64,000 nt of DNA from REEB509 sp049314555 (GTDB lineage: Bacteria; Pseudomonadota; Alphaproteobacteria; Caulobacterales; Aquidulcibacteraceae), in NCBI GenBank assembly GCA_049314555.1, contig JBMOEW010000003.1, forward strand, positions 60,029 to 124,028, read 5' to 3'. The position numbers and the translations under genes are program-made. Shown in pieces: positions 18,666 to 28,513 of the stretch (position 1 is its first letter; each line of letters begins with the position of its first letter). A model generated the notes under the pieces. The model was given only the letters and a program-made list of their open reading frames with translations. It did no database searches and was not told the origin of the DNA.

Positions 18666-19481
18666 ATGGAAACGTTGGGCAGTTTGGTTCTTGCGATCGC
18701 CGGCGTGGCGCTCGGATGGGTGGTGGTGCAGGCGCTGATGATCGCAGCCGCCCGCCACCGCAACGGCCTTGTGACCGTGTACGAGCACGAAACCGGCCTC
18801 AAAATCGTGCGCGGCGTTGTCACAGAAGAGCTTGGCCCCGGCCGCTACGCCACTTGGCCGCACGCCGTGGAAATAGAACGCCATGACCTGCGCGAACGCT
18901 CCCTCACCGTGCAGAGCCAAGAAGTGCTCACGGCAGACAAATTGCCGGTCCGGCTTTCGCTTCTGGTCGGCTGGAAAATCCAAAACGCCAAGAGCTTCAG
19001 GGCGGCCCACGAATCTGCCTACAGCCGGCTCTATGAAGCCGCCCAAGTGGCACTTCGGGAGCGCGCGGCGCAAAAGCCCCTGGACGACATCGCCGCCGAT
19101 CGCGGCACCCTCCAGGACGGTCTTGCCGAAGTCGTCGCGGCCAAACTGACCAATGTGTCGATCGAGATCGTCTCGGTTCAGATCAAGGACATCACCTTGG
19201 TCGGTGCCAGCAAACAGGCCTATGCCGATCTTTGGAAGGCGCAAAAGGAAGGCGTAGCAGCCCTCGAGCGCGCCCGCGGCGAACAGGCAAGCCTGCGGGC
19301 CTTGGCCAACGCCGCGCGCCTGTTGAAGGGCAACCCAGAGCTCATGAACCTGCGCGTGCTTCAGGCCCTCCAGGCCAAACCCGGCCAAGCCCCGCCCAGC
19401 GTCATCTTGGGCAACGCGCCGGGCCTGATGCCGGTTTCCACAGCACCCGCGCCGATGGAGGGCACCGATCCCCCATCGTGA
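18666..19481 (+). CDS. SPFH/band 7 domain membrane protein
   Basis: A 271-residue protein with one N-terminal transmembrane helix (about residues 3-25) followed by an SPFH domain of the slipin/prohibitin type. It includes the RHDLRERSLTVQSQEVLTAD segment in which the family recognises its own position, and a predicted coiled coil at about 185-235. These proteins form membrane microdomain scaffolds and often regulate proteases. An alternative GTG start at 18636 would add ten polar residues. Its stop overlaps the GTG of the RarD-like gene (GTGA), so the two are cotranslated. Confidence 0.82.
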   Translation: METLGSLVLAIAGVALGWVVVQALMIAAARHRNGLVTVYEHETGLKIVRGVVTEELGPGRYATWPHAVEIERHDLRERSLTVQSQEVLTADKLPVRLSLLVGWKIQNAKSFRAAHESAYSRLYEAAQVALRERAAQKPLDDIAADRGTLQDGLAEVVAAKLTNVSIEIVSVQIKDITLVGASKQAYADLWKAQKEGVAALERARGEQASLRALANAARLLKGNPELMNLRVLQALQAKPGQAPPSVILGNAPGLMPVSTAPAPMEGTDPPS

Positions 19482-20365
19482 CAGATCAATCCACCCCCGA
19501 TCGCCGCCTTGCCTTCACCGCAGCTTTAGGGGCCTACACTTTTTGGGGTCTTCTTCCGCTTTATCTGAAGCAGGTGAGCTTTGCTTCGCCTTGGGAGGTG
19601 CTGGCCCAACGCGTGCTATGGAGCGTGCCGGCTGCGATCCTGGCGGTGGCGTTTTTCGGCGGCTTTCCCGCCACCCTCAAAGCGCTGCGCACCAAAGGCG
19701 TGCTGCCGGCCTTGATGCTGTCGGCGGTGTTGATCGCGGCAAACTGGACCATCTTTGTCTGGGCCGTCGCCAACGCCCGCGTGATTGAAGGCAGCCTCGC
19801 CTACTTCATTACGCCGCTTCTAGGCGTAGCCATCGGCGTCGCGTTCTTCGAGGAACGCCTACAGGGCCTGCAGGCGGCGGCCCTTGGTGTTGGCGCGATT
19901 GGCGTGATCGTCCAGGGCGTGGCCCTTGGCTATATCCCGTGGGTGTCCTTGGCTCTGGCCGCGACCTGGTCGGCCTACGGCGTGGTGCGCAAGCAGGCAC
20001 CAGTCCCCGCCGCGGGCGGCTTGCTGGTCGAAACCCTGCTTTTGGCCCCGGCGGCCGGCGTGCTGATGGTGATCTTGCTGGGGCAGGGGCCCTTGGCCTT
20101 CCAGCAAAGCTCGGCGCACGCGGCGATGCTGGTGGCCCTTGGTCCGTTCACGGCGGTGCCGCTGATCCTGTTTGCAATCGCTGCGCGCCGATTATCCTTC
20201 ATCGCGCTCTCGCTTTTGCAGTATATTGGCCCGAGCCTCCAATTGCTGACCGGCCTTGCCTTCGGCGAGCCCTTCACGCCGTTGCGTGGCTTGAGTTTTT
20301 CCCTGATCTGGGTCGGCCTGGCGCTGTTTACCTGGGCCAGTGCGCGCGCAAGGAAAACCGCGTGA
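19478..20365 (+). CDS. rarD: EamA family transporter, RarD type
   Basis: A ten-helix drug/metabolite transporter of 295 aa. The N-terminal region AYTFWGLLPLYLKQVSFASP is characteristic of RarD, as is VLIAANWTIFVWAVANARVIE. The substrate is unknown. The GTG start at 19478 overlaps the upstream stop by four bases, and its own stop again overlaps the next GTG. It is therefore the middle gene of a tight three-gene operon: band 7 protein, transporter, phosphatase. Confidence 0.9.
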   Translation: MTDQSTPDRRLAFTAALGAYTFWGLLPLYLKQVSFASPWEVLAQRVLWSVPAAILAVAFFGGFPATLKALRTKGVLPALMLSAVLIAANWTIFVWAVANARVIEGSLAYFITPLLGVAIGVAFFEERLQGLQAAALGVGAIGVIVQGVALGYIPWVSLALAATWSAYGVVRKQAPVPAAGGLLVETLLLAPAAGVLMVILLGQGPLAFQQSSAHAAMLVALGPFTAVPLILFAIAARRLSFIALSLLQYIGPSLQLLTGLAFGEPFTPLRGLSFSLIWVGLALFTWASARARKTA

Positions 20366-21087
20366 GCGATGTCGTCTACTACGCAATCGGCGATGTGCAT
20401 GGCGAGGCCAAGCGCCTGCAGAACCTCCATGATGCCATCATGGAAGATATCGCAGCCCACGCCACGCCAGCCACCATCGTCCATCTGGGCGATCTGATCG
20501 ATCGCGGCCCCAACTCGCGCGAGGTGGTGGAGATGATTGTCCGCCTGCATGCGGCCGCCGAAGCGCTGGACACCATCAAGATCGTAACCCTGCGCGGCAA
20601 CCACGAACAAATGCTGCTCGACGCGGTGGACGACCCCGACCCCGCCACCTTCCACCACTGGACGCGCAACGGCGGTGAAGCGGCCTTGGCCAGTTACGAA
20701 GCGCACAACGGCATGTTCCCCGACGATTGGCGCAAGGCGATCGATGAAGAGCACAGGGCCTTCCTCGCCGCCACCCCAACGATGGCCTATGACGAAGATC
20801 GCAAGATCGCCTTCGTCCATGCCGGCATTGATCCGAACGTCTTTCCAAGCTGCCCCGATCCGATCCGCCTCTGGACGCGCTCAGCCCGTTTTTTCCGCAG
20901 CGAAGCCTGGCCAAAGCGTGTGGAGCTAAAGGATCTTCTGGTGGTCCATGGCCACACCCCAACTCGCTCCTTTGAGCCAGACGTTAGCCCCCGCCGGATC
21001 AATGTGGATACTGGGGCTGTGTTTGGGGGCTCGCTCACGGCTGTGGTGTTGGCACCGGGGCAGGGGCCTCGATTCCTGAAGTCCTAA
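20362..21087 (+). CDS. Metallophosphoesterase, serine/threonine phosphatase (PrpA/ApaH-like) type
   Basis: A 241-residue cytosolic phosphoesterase with the complete PPP-family signature. GDVHG near residue 10, GDLIDRG near 43 and LRGNHE near 75 supply the two-metal ligands, with later histidines in VVHGHTP. Possible substrates are phosphoproteins or dinucleoside polyphosphates. The GTG start overlaps the stop of the transporter gene by four bases. Its 3' end overlaps the convergent GT87 gene by 53 nt. Confidence 0.85.
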   Translation: MSDVVYYAIGDVHGEAKRLQNLHDAIMEDIAAHATPATIVHLGDLIDRGPNSREVVEMIVRLHAAAEALDTIKIVTLRGNHEQMLLDAVDDPDPATFHHWTRNGGEAALASYEAHNGMFPDDWRKAIDEEHRAFLAATPTMAYDEDRKIAFVHAGIDPNVFPSCPDPIRLWTRSARFFRSEAWPKRVELKDLLVVHGHTPTRSFEPDVSPRRINVDTGAVFGGSLTAVVLAPGQGPRFLKS

Positions 21088-22243
21088 AGTTGCCAGACCG
21101 CCGCATCGCAATCCACAACAGCAGCCAGCACGAAACCGCACCGATCGGGGCAGACACCACATTGCCCACCAGCAGCGTGAGGCCGGGCGCAGCCCAAGCC
21201 AACACCACAGCCAGCTTTTCCCATGTGGTTAGCCCGTCCCAGCCCACCGCCCGCACCAGAAACGCGCCCGCCACCAAGAGCAGCGTCAAATCATAGAAAA
21301 ACAGATACGGCGAAATCAGCAGGCTGCCCGCCACCAGCCCCACCATCGCAAAATCGCCATCGCCCCGCCGCCATAGGCGCCAAACATAGCCCGTAGCCGC
21401 TCCCGCGCTGCCCCAGTGCAAGCAACTTGCAAGCAGCTCCGGTGCCCCAAGCCCAATCAGATTGCCATACAACGACACATAGGTTTGCGCCGAAACGCGC
21501 TGATCCGTCACCACCGCCTCCGCCGCGCGAAGGTTGTGCAGGAACGCCATGAAGCTGCCGGGCCCAAACGCGATGTAGGCCGCCCCGCAAACAGCCAACA
21601 CGCACACCGCCGCCATCCAAAACGTGCGCCAACGCCCGCTCGTCGCCAATGCTACCGGAAACAAAACCGCCAAGTGCGGCTTCAGCACAAACAGCCCGAT
21701 CATGGCCCCGGCGGCCAGCGGGCGTCGGTCCAGCCACATCAGGGCAAACCCGCAAATCGCAGCAAACAACAGGCCGGTTTGCGCATTCCCCAGGTGCATC
21801 ACCACCCCCGGCGCGGCGAACGCAATCAGCAGCACGCGCGGATCGGGCGTGAACGCGCGCACGGCCATGGCCCACAACAGCCCGGTCGACAAAAGCCACA
21901 CCGCCATCGCCACCAGATAGGGCAGGGATGCCAAGGCTACAGCCACCAAAAGGAACGTCGGCGGATGGTGCCAGAGATAAACAACCTCCAACCCCGGTGC
22001 CACTTGGTGGTGGATCTGCAACAGCGCTTGGGCGGCATGAACCTCCGCAATTCGCCCCTCAAGCACCAAACGCCCAGCACTCCAAAACGCCAGGAAGTCC
22101 CCGCCCACGATCCGCTTGTTTGGCAAGATCAGCCCGTGCGACAGCAAAACCATGACCAGCACGCCAGCCACCGTCAGCCCGCAGCAAAGAGCCGCCACCC
22201 AGGCCAGCCGCCGCGGCTGCAGCCAGAGCTCAACAAGCCTCAT
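21035..22243 (-). CDS. Glycosyltransferase family 87-like membrane protein
   Basis: A 402-residue polytopic membrane protein with about ten hydrophobic helices. The first periplasmic loop carries VGGDFLAFWSAGRLVLEG, and further on are YLWHHPPTFLL and GLFVLKPHLAVLFP, a pattern typical of GT87 (DUF2029) polyprenyl-phosphate-dependent mannosyltransferase-like enzymes. The acceptor is unknown. The ATG overlaps the stop of the upstream esterase gene (ATGA), making it the last gene of the pdxY operon. Confidence 0.75.
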   Translation of the reverse strand: MRLVELWLQPRRLAWVAALCCGLTVAGVLVMVLLSHGLILPNKRIVGGDFLAFWSAGRLVLEGRIAEVHAAQALLQIHHQVAPGLEVVYLWHHPPTFLLVAVALASLPYLVAMAVWLLSTGLLWAMAVRAFTPDPRVLLIAFAAPGVVMHLGNAQTGLLFAAICGFALMWLDRRPLAAGAMIGLFVLKPHLAVLFPVALATSGRWRTFWMAAVCVLAVCGAAYIAFGPGSFMAFLHNLRAAEAVVTDQRVSAQTYVSLYGNLIGLGAPELLASCLHWGSAGAATGYVWRLWRRGDGDFAMVGLVAGSLLISPYLFFYDLTLLLVAGAFLVRAVGWDGLTTWEKLAVVLAWAAPGLTLLVGNVVSAPIGAVSCWLLLWIAMRRSGNFRTSGIEAPAPVPTPQP

Positions 22244-23367
22244 AGACAGCCGTAGGTGGCAGCGATCAGCCGGCCCGGCCGCGGATCATTCATCAGCGCA
22301 TTGGACTGCTGGTTCATCACATACGCCCCAGACAGCCGCTGCGCCGGATCGGCAAAACCGCAACTGCCCCCCCAACCCGAATGGCCAAGCGCTTCTGGAT
22401 TGGGTCCATAAAACAGGTTAGAATTACCCATGATCCCAGCCCGAAGCGAAAGGTCAAACGGTAGCACCAGATCGGGCCCCCGCGCGCGCTCCTGGGTCAA
22501 GGCATCATAGGTCTTGGGCCCAAACAGCTGCAACGGCCCGATCCGCCCCCCTGACGCGAACGCTTGAAACAACATCGCGGTTGCCAGCGCGGTGCCATGC
22601 CCATTGACGCCAGGCATCTCCGCCTCCCGCCACGCAGCGCCGCCGCGCGTGGCAGAGGCCCACTTCGTCAAGAACGCAGCGCGGGTCTCCCGGTTTAGTT
22701 CGCCAAAATCCGTCATCTGCCGTGGCTTGAGAATTTCCGCACACCGCGCATGTTCGCTGGCCGGTGTACCGATCCAAAAATCGATCCCAAGCGGCGCGCA
22801 CACCTCTTGCCGCAACAGCCCCCCAAGCGAGCGCCCCGACGCCCGCCGCGCGATTTCCCCAACGATGGCCCCGTAGGTTTGCGGGTGGTAGCCGTGCTTT
22901 GTGCCGGGCTCCCAGAGCGGTTCAAGCGCTGCAACGGCTGCTGCGAGCCGCGGCGGATCGAGCCAAAGATCAGGATCGATCGGCTCCACAAATCCCGGCA
23001 CGCCGGCCTTGTGCGCCATCGCGTCGGCAATGCTCACCTTGTCTTTGCCGTGCGCCCCGAATTCGGGCCAGATATCGGCCACCGGCGCTTCCAAATCGAT
23101 CGCGCCTTGATCCGCCAACATACCAACAACCAAAGCCGCAATCGGCTTGGTTGTGGAATACACCGGCGTCAGCGTGGTGCGCGCAAACGGTTGGGTTCGG
23201 CCGCGATCAGCAAACCCGCCCCACAATTCTGCCACCGGTTCCCCGTCGATCACCAGCGCAAAGCTCGCCCCAAGTTCCAGCCCGTCGGCGAAAAGCGAGG
23301 CAAATGCCGCCTTCACCGCGCCAAACTGAGGCGTCGTCCACCCCTCGATTGCCCCATCGACCTGCAT
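22240..23367 (-). CDS. Serine hydrolase, beta-lactamase/class C esterase family
   Basis: A 375-residue penicillin-binding-protein-fold hydrolase. The nucleophile motif STTK starts at S71, followed later by the Tyr-containing HGYHPQTYG that supplies the second catalytic element, and near the end by GHSGWGGSCGFAD. No signal peptide, so it is probably a cytosolic esterase. The ATG at 23367 shares a base with the stop of pdxY (TGATG); a GTG 11 codons upstream is possible but would overlap pdxY. Middle gene of a three-gene operon. Confidence 0.88.
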   Translation of the reverse strand: MQVDGAIEGWTTPQFGAVKAAFASLFADGLELGASFALVIDGEPVAELWGGFADRGRTQPFARTTLTPVYSTTKPIAALVVGMLADQGAIDLEAPVADIWPEFGAHGKDKVSIADAMAHKAGVPGFVEPIDPDLWLDPPRLAAAVAALEPLWEPGTKHGYHPQTYGAIVGEIARRASGRSLGGLLRQEVCAPLGIDFWIGTPASEHARCAEILKPRQMTDFGELNRETRAAFLTKWASATRGGAAWREAEMPGVNGHGTALATAMLFQAFASGGRIGPLQLFGPKTYDALTQERARGPDLVLPFDLSLRAGIMGNSNLFYGPNPEALGHSGWGGSCGFADPAQRLSGAYVMNQQSNALMNDPRPGRLIAATYGCL

Positions 23368-24203
23368 CACAGCACCCCCAGCGAACGCGCGTTCACCCAT
23401 GTCATCGGATCCACCAACAAGTCCTGTGCAGCGGGCAAGGGCAGGTCGTCGCTCTCGCTCGCCAGCGCGCGCACGATCACGTCATGCACGCTGGCAACGG
23501 CCGCCTCCAGCGCCACAGCCGGCGCTTGCCCGCTTAACCGCCGCCCCAGGAACAGTGCCGCCAGCAAGTCGCCCGTGCCCTTCGGCGCCCGTGGCAGCCG
23601 CGCGGTTTCCACCAGCCAATCACCCGTAGGCGCCCCATAGAGCACGCCAATCCCATCCGGCGTGTCGATCGAACTCACGAGCGCCGGCTTGCCAAGCTTG
23701 CGACACGCCTGGCGCATTGCGGTCAGGGAGGTGTCTGCCACGCCGGCGATCAGCGCCATTTCCCAGGCGTTCGGCATGATCACGTCCGCCGCCGGTGCCA
23801 GCGTGGCGACGATCCCGTCCACCACATCCTGCGGCACATAGCGCCCGGTTTCGGTATCCCCCATGATCGGATCGACCACAAACACCGCTTCCCGGTTCAC
23901 CGCGCGCACCTTGTCGGCGGCTTCGACGATGATGGCGATTTGCTCGGGGACCGCCACATAGCCCGAAAAAACAGCATCGACGCTGGCAAGCCGCCCATCG
24001 TCGCGCAGGCCCTCCAGCATCGAGCCCAGCAGGCTGGCCGGCATCGGCCCCCCGCCAGGCCGCCCGCGATCGGGCCTGCGCCCATACAGCACCGTGGGCA
24101 TTGCCAACACCTGCACCCCCAGCCGCTCTAAGGCGAAAGCCGCGACGGAGTTACCCACCCGAGCACCAGCGACTTGCGAATGGAATGAGAGCACGGTTTT
24201 CAT
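23367..24203 (-). CDS. pdxY: Pyridoxal kinase
   Basis: Phosphorylates pyridoxal to pyridoxal 5'-phosphate in B6 salvage. The protein is 278 aa of the ribokinase-like fold. Its start MKTVLSFHSQVAGARVGNSV includes the substrate-binding SHVVYG-equivalent region. Later come VDPIMGD, NAWEMALIAG and the catalytic anion-hole motif KGTGDLLAALFLG. The ATG at 24203 was chosen because the residues upstream do not belong to the fold. It is divergent from the CoA-ester lyase with 53 nt between. Confidence 0.93.
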   Translation of the reverse strand: MKTVLSFHSQVAGARVGNSVAAFALERLGVQVLAMPTVLYGRRPDRGRPGGGPMPASLLGSMLEGLRDDGRLASVDAVFSGYVAVPEQIAIIVEAADKVRAVNREAVFVVDPIMGDTETGRYVPQDVVDGIVATLAPAADVIMPNAWEMALIAGVADTSLTAMRQACRKLGKPALVSSIDTPDGIGVLYGAPTGDWLVETARLPRAPKGTGDLLAALFLGRRLSGQAPAVALEAAVASVHDVIVRALASESDDLPLPAAQDLLVDPMTWVNARSLGVL

Positions 24204-24256
24204 GCGCGCTAACTGAACTGGTTTGGGCACCGCCCGCAAGCGAAGGGAAAACACTT

Positions 24257-25141
24257 ATGTCGATCAATCCGCCCACCGGCCGCCCCCGTCGCTCGTGCCT
24301 GTACATGCCGGGCGCAAACCCCAAGGCGCTGGAAAAGGCAAAGAGCCTCCCAGCAGACGTCGTGATCTTGGATCTGGAAGACAGCGTAGCCCCCGAAGCC
24401 AAGGCGCAGGCCCGTGAAACAGTGTGCGCAGCGATTGCCGCTGGCGGCTATGGCGCTAGGGAAGTGGTGGTGCGGGTCAATGCCTTGAGCACGCCATGGG
24501 GCTTTGCCGATATCGAGGCCGCCGCCGCCGCAGGCCCAGATGCGATCCTGGTGCCCAAGGTGGATGAGGCCACAGACATCGCCAAAGCCCATGACGCCAT
24601 CACTGCCGCCCACCATCACCGCATCGGTCTTTGGGCGATGATCGAAACCCCGCTCTCGATCCTCAACTTGAAAGAGATCGCCGCCTCCGCGCGCAGTACC
24701 GCACTGGAGGTGTTTGTGATGGGCACCAACGACCTCGCCAAGGACATGCGCTGCGCCCAAACGCCCGATCGCCTGCCATTCCTGGCTGCCCTTTCGCTCA
24801 GCGTTGCCGCCGCCCGCGCCTATGGCATCACCCCGATCGACGGCGTCCACAACGACATCCAAAACGAGCAGGGCTTCCAAGACATCTGCCGCCAGGGCCT
24901 CTCGCTCGGCTTCGATGGCAAGACTTTGATCCACCCCAGCCAGATCGACCCCTGCAACGCGATCTTTGCCCCAACAGCACAAGAAGAGGCATGGGCCGCA
25001 GGCGTCGTGGCCGCGTTCGCCGATCCCGAAAATGCAGGCAAAGGCGTGCTGAAGGTGGACGGCAAAATGACGGAGCTGCTGCACCTGGAACAGGCCAAGC
25101 GGATCTTAGCCATCGCCGCTGCGATCAGGGCGCGCGCTTAA
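24257..25141 (+). CDS. HpcH/HpaI aldolase family CoA-ester lyase (CitE-like)
   Basis: A 294-residue TIM-barrel lyase that cleaves or forms hydroxyacyl-CoA esters such as malyl-, citramalyl- or methylmalyl-CoA. Recognisable parts are [17 protein letters not shown], the Mg-binding [22 protein letters not shown], and a second metal/acid residue in [14 protein letters not shown]. The ATG at 24257 follows AAGGGAAA and gives the family N-terminus. A stand-alone CitE-like protein without citrate lyase alpha and gamma subunits argues against a role in citrate fermentation. Confidence 0.88.
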   Translation: MSINPPTGRPRRSCLYMPGANPKALEKAKSLPADVVILDLEDSVAPEAKAQARETVCAAIAAGGYGAREVVVRVNALSTPWGFADIEAAAAAGPDAILVPKVDEATDIAKAHDAITAAHHHRIGLWAMIETPLSILNLKEIAASARSTALEVFVMGTNDLAKDMRCAQTPDRLPFLAALSLSVAAARAYGITPIDGVHNDIQNEQGFQDICRQGLSLGFDGKTLIHPSQIDPCNAIFAPTAQEEAWAAGVVAAFADPENAGKGVLKVDGKMTELLHLEQAKRILAIAAAIRARA

Positions 25142-25275
25142 ACGGCGCGCCCATCGAACGCCGCATTGACCGCGCCAACGAACATCCTAGTGTGCGCGCG
25201 ATTTCTCTTGCGGGACGTGCGCCGCTGGGTGGCCCGTCCCATATCCTGTGTGTGGAAGATCCGGAGGCGCAAGCC

Positions 25276-26676
25276 ATGAGCACGTATGATCTTGTCATCA
25301 TTGGGGGCGGCCCAGGCGGCTACAATTGCGCGATCCGCGCGGGCCAGTTGGGCTTGAAGACAGCGATCGTCGAAAAGCGCGGCCTGCTGGGCGGCACTTG
25401 CCTCAACGTCGGCTGCATTCCCTCCAAAGCCCTGCTGCACGCCTCAGAGCTTTACGCCGCCGCCGGCACAACCTTCAAATCGTTGGGCATTGAAGTGGAC
25501 GGCGTGCGTCTCAACCTGCCAGCGATGCTCAAGCAAAAGGAAGAAGCGGTTGACGGGCTCACCAAGGGTGTTGAGTTCTTGATGAAGAAAAACAAGGTCG
25601 ATTACATCAAGGGCACAGGCCGCATCGCCAGCGCCGGCGCTGTGGAAGTGGCCGGCCTTGATGGCGGCAAGTCCACCCTGCAAACCAAGAATATCGTGAT
25701 TGGCACGGGCTCGGTTCCCGCCGATCTGCCAGGCGTTGCGGTGGATGAAGAGCGGGTCGTATCGTCTACCGGGGCGTTAAATCTCACAGCAGTGCCCAAG
25801 CATATGATAGTCATCGGCGGTGGCTATATTGGTCTTGAACTTGGCTCTGTTTGGAAACGTCTTGGTGCCGAAGTCACGGTTGTAGAGTTCCTGGACCGCA
25901 TCACCCCCACCATGGACGGTGAAATAGCCAAACAATTCCAGCGCATACTGGCAAAACAAGGCCTCAAGTTCGAACTCGGCCACAAAGTCACAGGCGTTAA
26001 CAAAACCGCTGACGGCTTGGCTGTGTCCATCGAACCGGCCGCTGGTGGCACCCCCCGAACCCTTTCCGCAGACGTGGTTTTGGTGGCCATCGGTAGGAAA
26101 CCCTTCACCACCGGCTTGGGCCTGGAGGCCGCCGGCGTGCGCTTCGACCAGCGCGGCTTCATTGAAACCGATCACTTCAAGACCAGCGTCCCCGGCATCT
26201 ACGCCATGGGCGACTGCACCCACGGCCCGATGTTGGCCCACAAAGCCGAGGAAGAGGGCGCAGCCATCGCCCAAATCATCGCCGGCCAATGGGGCCATGT
26301 GAACTACGATGTAATTCCCGGTGTTGTGTACACCAACCCAGAAGTGGCCGGCGTCGGCAAAACCGAAGAAGAGCTTAAAGCCGCCGGCACCGCCTATAAG
26401 GTCGGCAAGTTCCCCTTCATGGCCAACAGCCGCGCCCGCACCAACCACGAAACCGACGGCATGGTGAAAATCCTGGAAGACAGCAACACCCGTCGCATCG
26501 TCGGGGCCCATATGATCGGGGTCGGCGTTGGTGAAATGATCGGCGAAGTCTGCGTGGCCATGGAGTTTGGTGCCAGCGCCGAAGACCTCGCCCGCACTTG
26601 CCACGCCCACCCCACCATGACCGAAGCCATCCGCGAGGCGGCCAAGGGCGTGGATGGCTGGACCATGCAGTCCTAA
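25276..26676 (+). CDS. lpdA: Dihydrolipoyl dehydrogenase
   Basis: FAD/NAD-dependent E3 component of 2-oxo acid dehydrogenase complexes, 466 aa. It has the FAD-binding [13 protein letters not shown], the redox disulfide C42/C47 in [13 protein letters not shown], the NAD-binding [12 protein letters not shown], and the C-terminal His-Glu pair in [14 protein letters not shown]. No E1 or E2 genes lie beside it in the window. If it belongs to a sucAB-type operon, that operon is elsewhere. A 7-bp hairpin follows the stop. Confidence 0.97.
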   Translation: MSTYDLVIIGGGPGGYNCAIRAGQLGLKTAIVEKRGLLGGTCLNVGCIPSKALLHASELYAAAGTTFKSLGIEVDGVRLNLPAMLKQKEEAVDGLTKGVEFLMKKNKVDYIKGTGRIASAGAVEVAGLDGGKSTLQTKNIVIGTGSVPADLPGVAVDEERVVSSTGALNLTAVPKHMIVIGGGYIGLELGSVWKRLGAEVTVVEFLDRITPTMDGEIAKQFQRILAKQGLKFELGHKVTGVNKTADGLAVSIEPAAGGTPRTLSADVVLVAIGRKPFTTGLGLEAAGVRFDQRGFIETDHFKTSVPGIYAMGDCTHGPMLAHKAEEEGAAIAQIIAGQWGHVNYDVIPGVVYTNPEVAGVGKTEEELKAAGTAYKVGKFPFMANSRARTNHETDGMVKILEDSNTRRIVGAHMIGVGVGEMIGEVCVAMEFGASAEDLARTCHAHPTMTEAIREAAKGVDGWTMQS

Positions 26677-26695
26677 GTCGGGTCCGATTGTGAAA

Positions 26696-26716
26696 GGCGC
26701 TTAACCATAAAGCGCC
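26696..26716 (+). terminator. Possible terminator hairpin after lpdA
   Basis: GGCGCTT pairs perfectly with AAGCGCC around a 7-nt loop, starting 20 nt after the lpdA stop. No T-run follows on the plus strand, so an intrinsic terminator is only a possibility. Confidence 0.35.
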
Positions 26717-26802
26717 AAAATCAGCCCCCCGCTGACAGAAGCTTAAGTTGGCGAGTCGCTCCGAAACCGTCTGGATAGGCAGCGGTCCTGGAGGGAATCC
26801 CG

Positions 26803-27336
26803 ATGCTGACGTTGAAAACCAAACGCCTGACGCTTTTAGCCTTGGACGCCAATCTCGCGCGCCTCCAGGCCGAAGATATCGGTGCTTTCCTCGCCCATCT
26901 GGGCGTTGCCCCTTTGGGCAACTGGCCGCCGGAGCCATTTGACGACGAAGTCGCGTTTTGGTCCCGCGATGGCCTTAAACAGGACCCCCAAGCCGTTGGC
27001 TGGTATGGGTGGCTGCTGATGGAAGACGTGGGGGAGGCAACACCCCCGCGCTTGATCGGCGCGGCGGCTTTGATTGGTCGCCCCGATCTGGACGGCGAGG
27101 TGGAGCTGGGGTTTGGCGTGCTGGTCGCCCATCAGGGCAGGGGCTTTGCCAGCGAAACCGTGGCCGCGTTGAGCGCCTGGGCCTTTGACAGTGGCGCAGC
27201 CCGGGTTGTGGCGCATGTGGCTGAGGGCCACGAAAGTGGCGAGCGCGCCCTGCGCAGCAACGGCTTTAGCCAGGAACTGGAAATGCCTTACCCCGGCGTA
27301 GCGCTTTTCGCGCGCGACGCCGGGGCAGCAAGCTAG
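26803..27336 (+). CDS. GNAT family N-acetyltransferase
   Basis: A 177-residue acetyltransferase of the RimJ/RimL type. It has the opening LKTKRLTLLALD, the acetyl-CoA-binding region LGFGVLVAHQGRGFASETV and the C-terminal GERALRSNGFSQELEM. The substrate is unknown. A good GGAGGG ribosome site lies 8 nt before the ATG. It is convergent with the following secreted protein gene over a 22-nt gap that contains a small hairpin. Confidence 0.85.
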   Translation: MLTLKTKRLTLLALDANLARLQAEDIGAFLAHLGVAPLGNWPPEPFDDEVAFWSRDGLKQDPQAVGWYGWLLMEDVGEATPPRLIGAAALIGRPDLDGEVELGFGVLVAHQGRGFASETVAALSAWAFDSGAARVVAHVAEGHESGERALRSNGFSQELEMPYPGVALFARDAGAAS

Positions 27337-27339
27337 AGC

Positions 27340-27360
27340 AAGCCCAAAAGGCTTAAGTTT
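27340..27360. terminator. Small bidirectional hairpin between convergent genes
   Basis: AAGCC (27340-27344) and GGCTT (27350-27354) form a 5-bp stem followed by AAGTTT. It lies between two convergent stop codons only 22 nt apart and is a weak candidate terminator for both. Confidence 0.35.
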
Positions 27361-28102
27361 AGAACTGTGTGGCCCAGGTCAGGTTGATCTTGCCAACCGT
27401 GTCCAGGGATTCCTCGTTCAGACCGAACAACACGCCCGCTTCAATACCCAGCGCGCTGTTGGCCACCGGCACCGGCAGCGAGGCATAGATCGTCGGGCCA
27501 AGATACTGCCCGATTGAGCCAAGGTCGCCAAACTCCTCATCCGTGCCAAGCTGGCCGGAGTAGGTGATCGCGGCAATGAACTGCTCGCTGATCGGCAGGC
27601 GGCCTTCCAGCAACAGGTCAAAGTGCGTGTCTTCGCCGGCACCGCCGCCCACTTCGCGAATAAGGTTCAGGTTGCTCACGATATCGACCGGGCCGATGTC
27701 GGTGGTGGCCAGGAAGCGCAGCTCCATGGCGTCGTTCACGCCTTCCGGGCCGCCACCAAGATAAGTGGCCTGCAGGCCCCACTCGAACGGCATCCAGGAG
27801 GGGCGGGGCCCCTCAAAGCGCACTTCCGCCAGATACTGGTCCACCGTTGGGCCTTGACCCACCAGATCGTTGGCCACAGCCCCGACCGCAAACCGCAGGT
27901 TCTCATAAGGCGCGTAGGCGACGGTCAAACGGTGGGCGAAAACGTCGTCATCGCCCACCGCTTCCCGCAGATAGGTGTTGTCGGCCTCAATTTCGAAGCG
28001 CCCCTTCAACACGTCTGGGGTTTCGATGGTCAAGGACTGCGCGAAAGCAGGCGTGGCAGACAGGGCAAGGCCCGCGGCCAGGAATGCGAGGTATTTGGAC
28101 AC
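27359..28102 (-). CDS. Secreted beta-rich protein, possible outer-membrane beta-barrel
   Basis: A 247-residue protein with a Sec signal peptide cleaved after ATPAFA. The mature part alternates polar and aromatic residues in strand-length blocks (for example ENLRFAVGAVAN, FEWGLQATYLGG) and ends in LTWATQF, with a terminal Phe as in outer-membrane barrels. No enzyme motif is visible. The start is the GTG about 7 nt after an AGGGGG ribosome site; an upstream TTG would lengthen the leader without improving it. A porin-like or DUF-type barrel is likely. Confidence 0.65.
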   Translation of the reverse strand: MSKYLAFLAAGLALSATPAFAQSLTIETPDVLKGRFEIEADNTYLREAVGDDDVFAHRLTVAYAPYENLRFAVGAVANDLVGQGPTVDQYLAEVRFEGPRPSWMPFEWGLQATYLGGGPEGVNDAMELRFLATTDIGPVDIVSNLNLIREVGGGAGEDTHFDLLLEGRLPISEQFIAAITYSGQLGTDEEFGDLGSIGQYLGPTIYASLPVPVANSALGIEAGVLFGLNEESLDTVGKINLTWATQF

Positions 28103-28193
28103 GGGTTCCCCCTGGATCAATGTGTTCCCGGGGGATTGGTTACCGAAAATGTATTGTTAAAGCCTAAACGGCACTTGACGAATCAGGTGCGAA

Positions 28194-28502
28194 TCATTCC
28201 GCGGCGGGCGTTGCGAGCATGGCGCGCATCTGGTCCAGATAAGCGATCCAGGCAGATCGCCCAGCCTCGGTGAGGTGCACCTCCGTGTTAGGCTTCTTCC
28301 CCACAAAACGCTTTTCAATCAACACGTAGCCCGCCTCTTCAAGCTTGCTAAGCTGGGCCGAAAGATTGCCGTCGCTGGCTTCGACCTTGCCCTTGATGTC
28401 GGTGAAAGACGCAGATCCCGCGGTCGATAAGTAAGCCATGATCCCTAACCGAAGGCGACCATGGATCACTTCATCGATCCCTTGAGTGCTAAACCGGCTC
28501 AT
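28194..28502 (-). CDS. Winged-helix transcriptional regulator
   Basis: A 102-residue single-domain DNA-binding protein. The pattern HGRLRLGIMAYLSTAGSASF, then DGNLSAQLSKLEEAGYVLIEKRF and KPNTEVHLTEAGRSAW, is the MarR/PadR-like winged helix found in small repressors that pair with a membrane protein gene. It is 11 nt downstream of the membrane protein gene on the same strand. Paired AAAGTTCTTT boxes in the shared promoter at 29176-29202 are the obvious candidate operator. Confidence 0.85.
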   Translation of the reverse strand: MSRFSTQGIDEVIHGRLRLGIMAYLSTAGSASFTDIKGKVEASDGNLSAQLSKLEEAGYVLIEKRFVGKKPNTEVHLTEAGRSAWIAYLDQMRAMLATPAAE

Positions 28503-28513
28503 CCGCGCCCCCC

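Noticed and set aside
24631..25275. Plus-strand frame joining the CoA-lyase region to lpdA
   Set aside because: The frame upstream of 25276 is the +1 shadow of the CoA-ester lyase gene. The lpdA start with its FAD motif is unambiguous.
26696..26716. Strong rho-independent terminator after lpdA
   Set aside because: The stem is perfect but no T-run follows on the plus strand, so it is listed only as a weak candidate.
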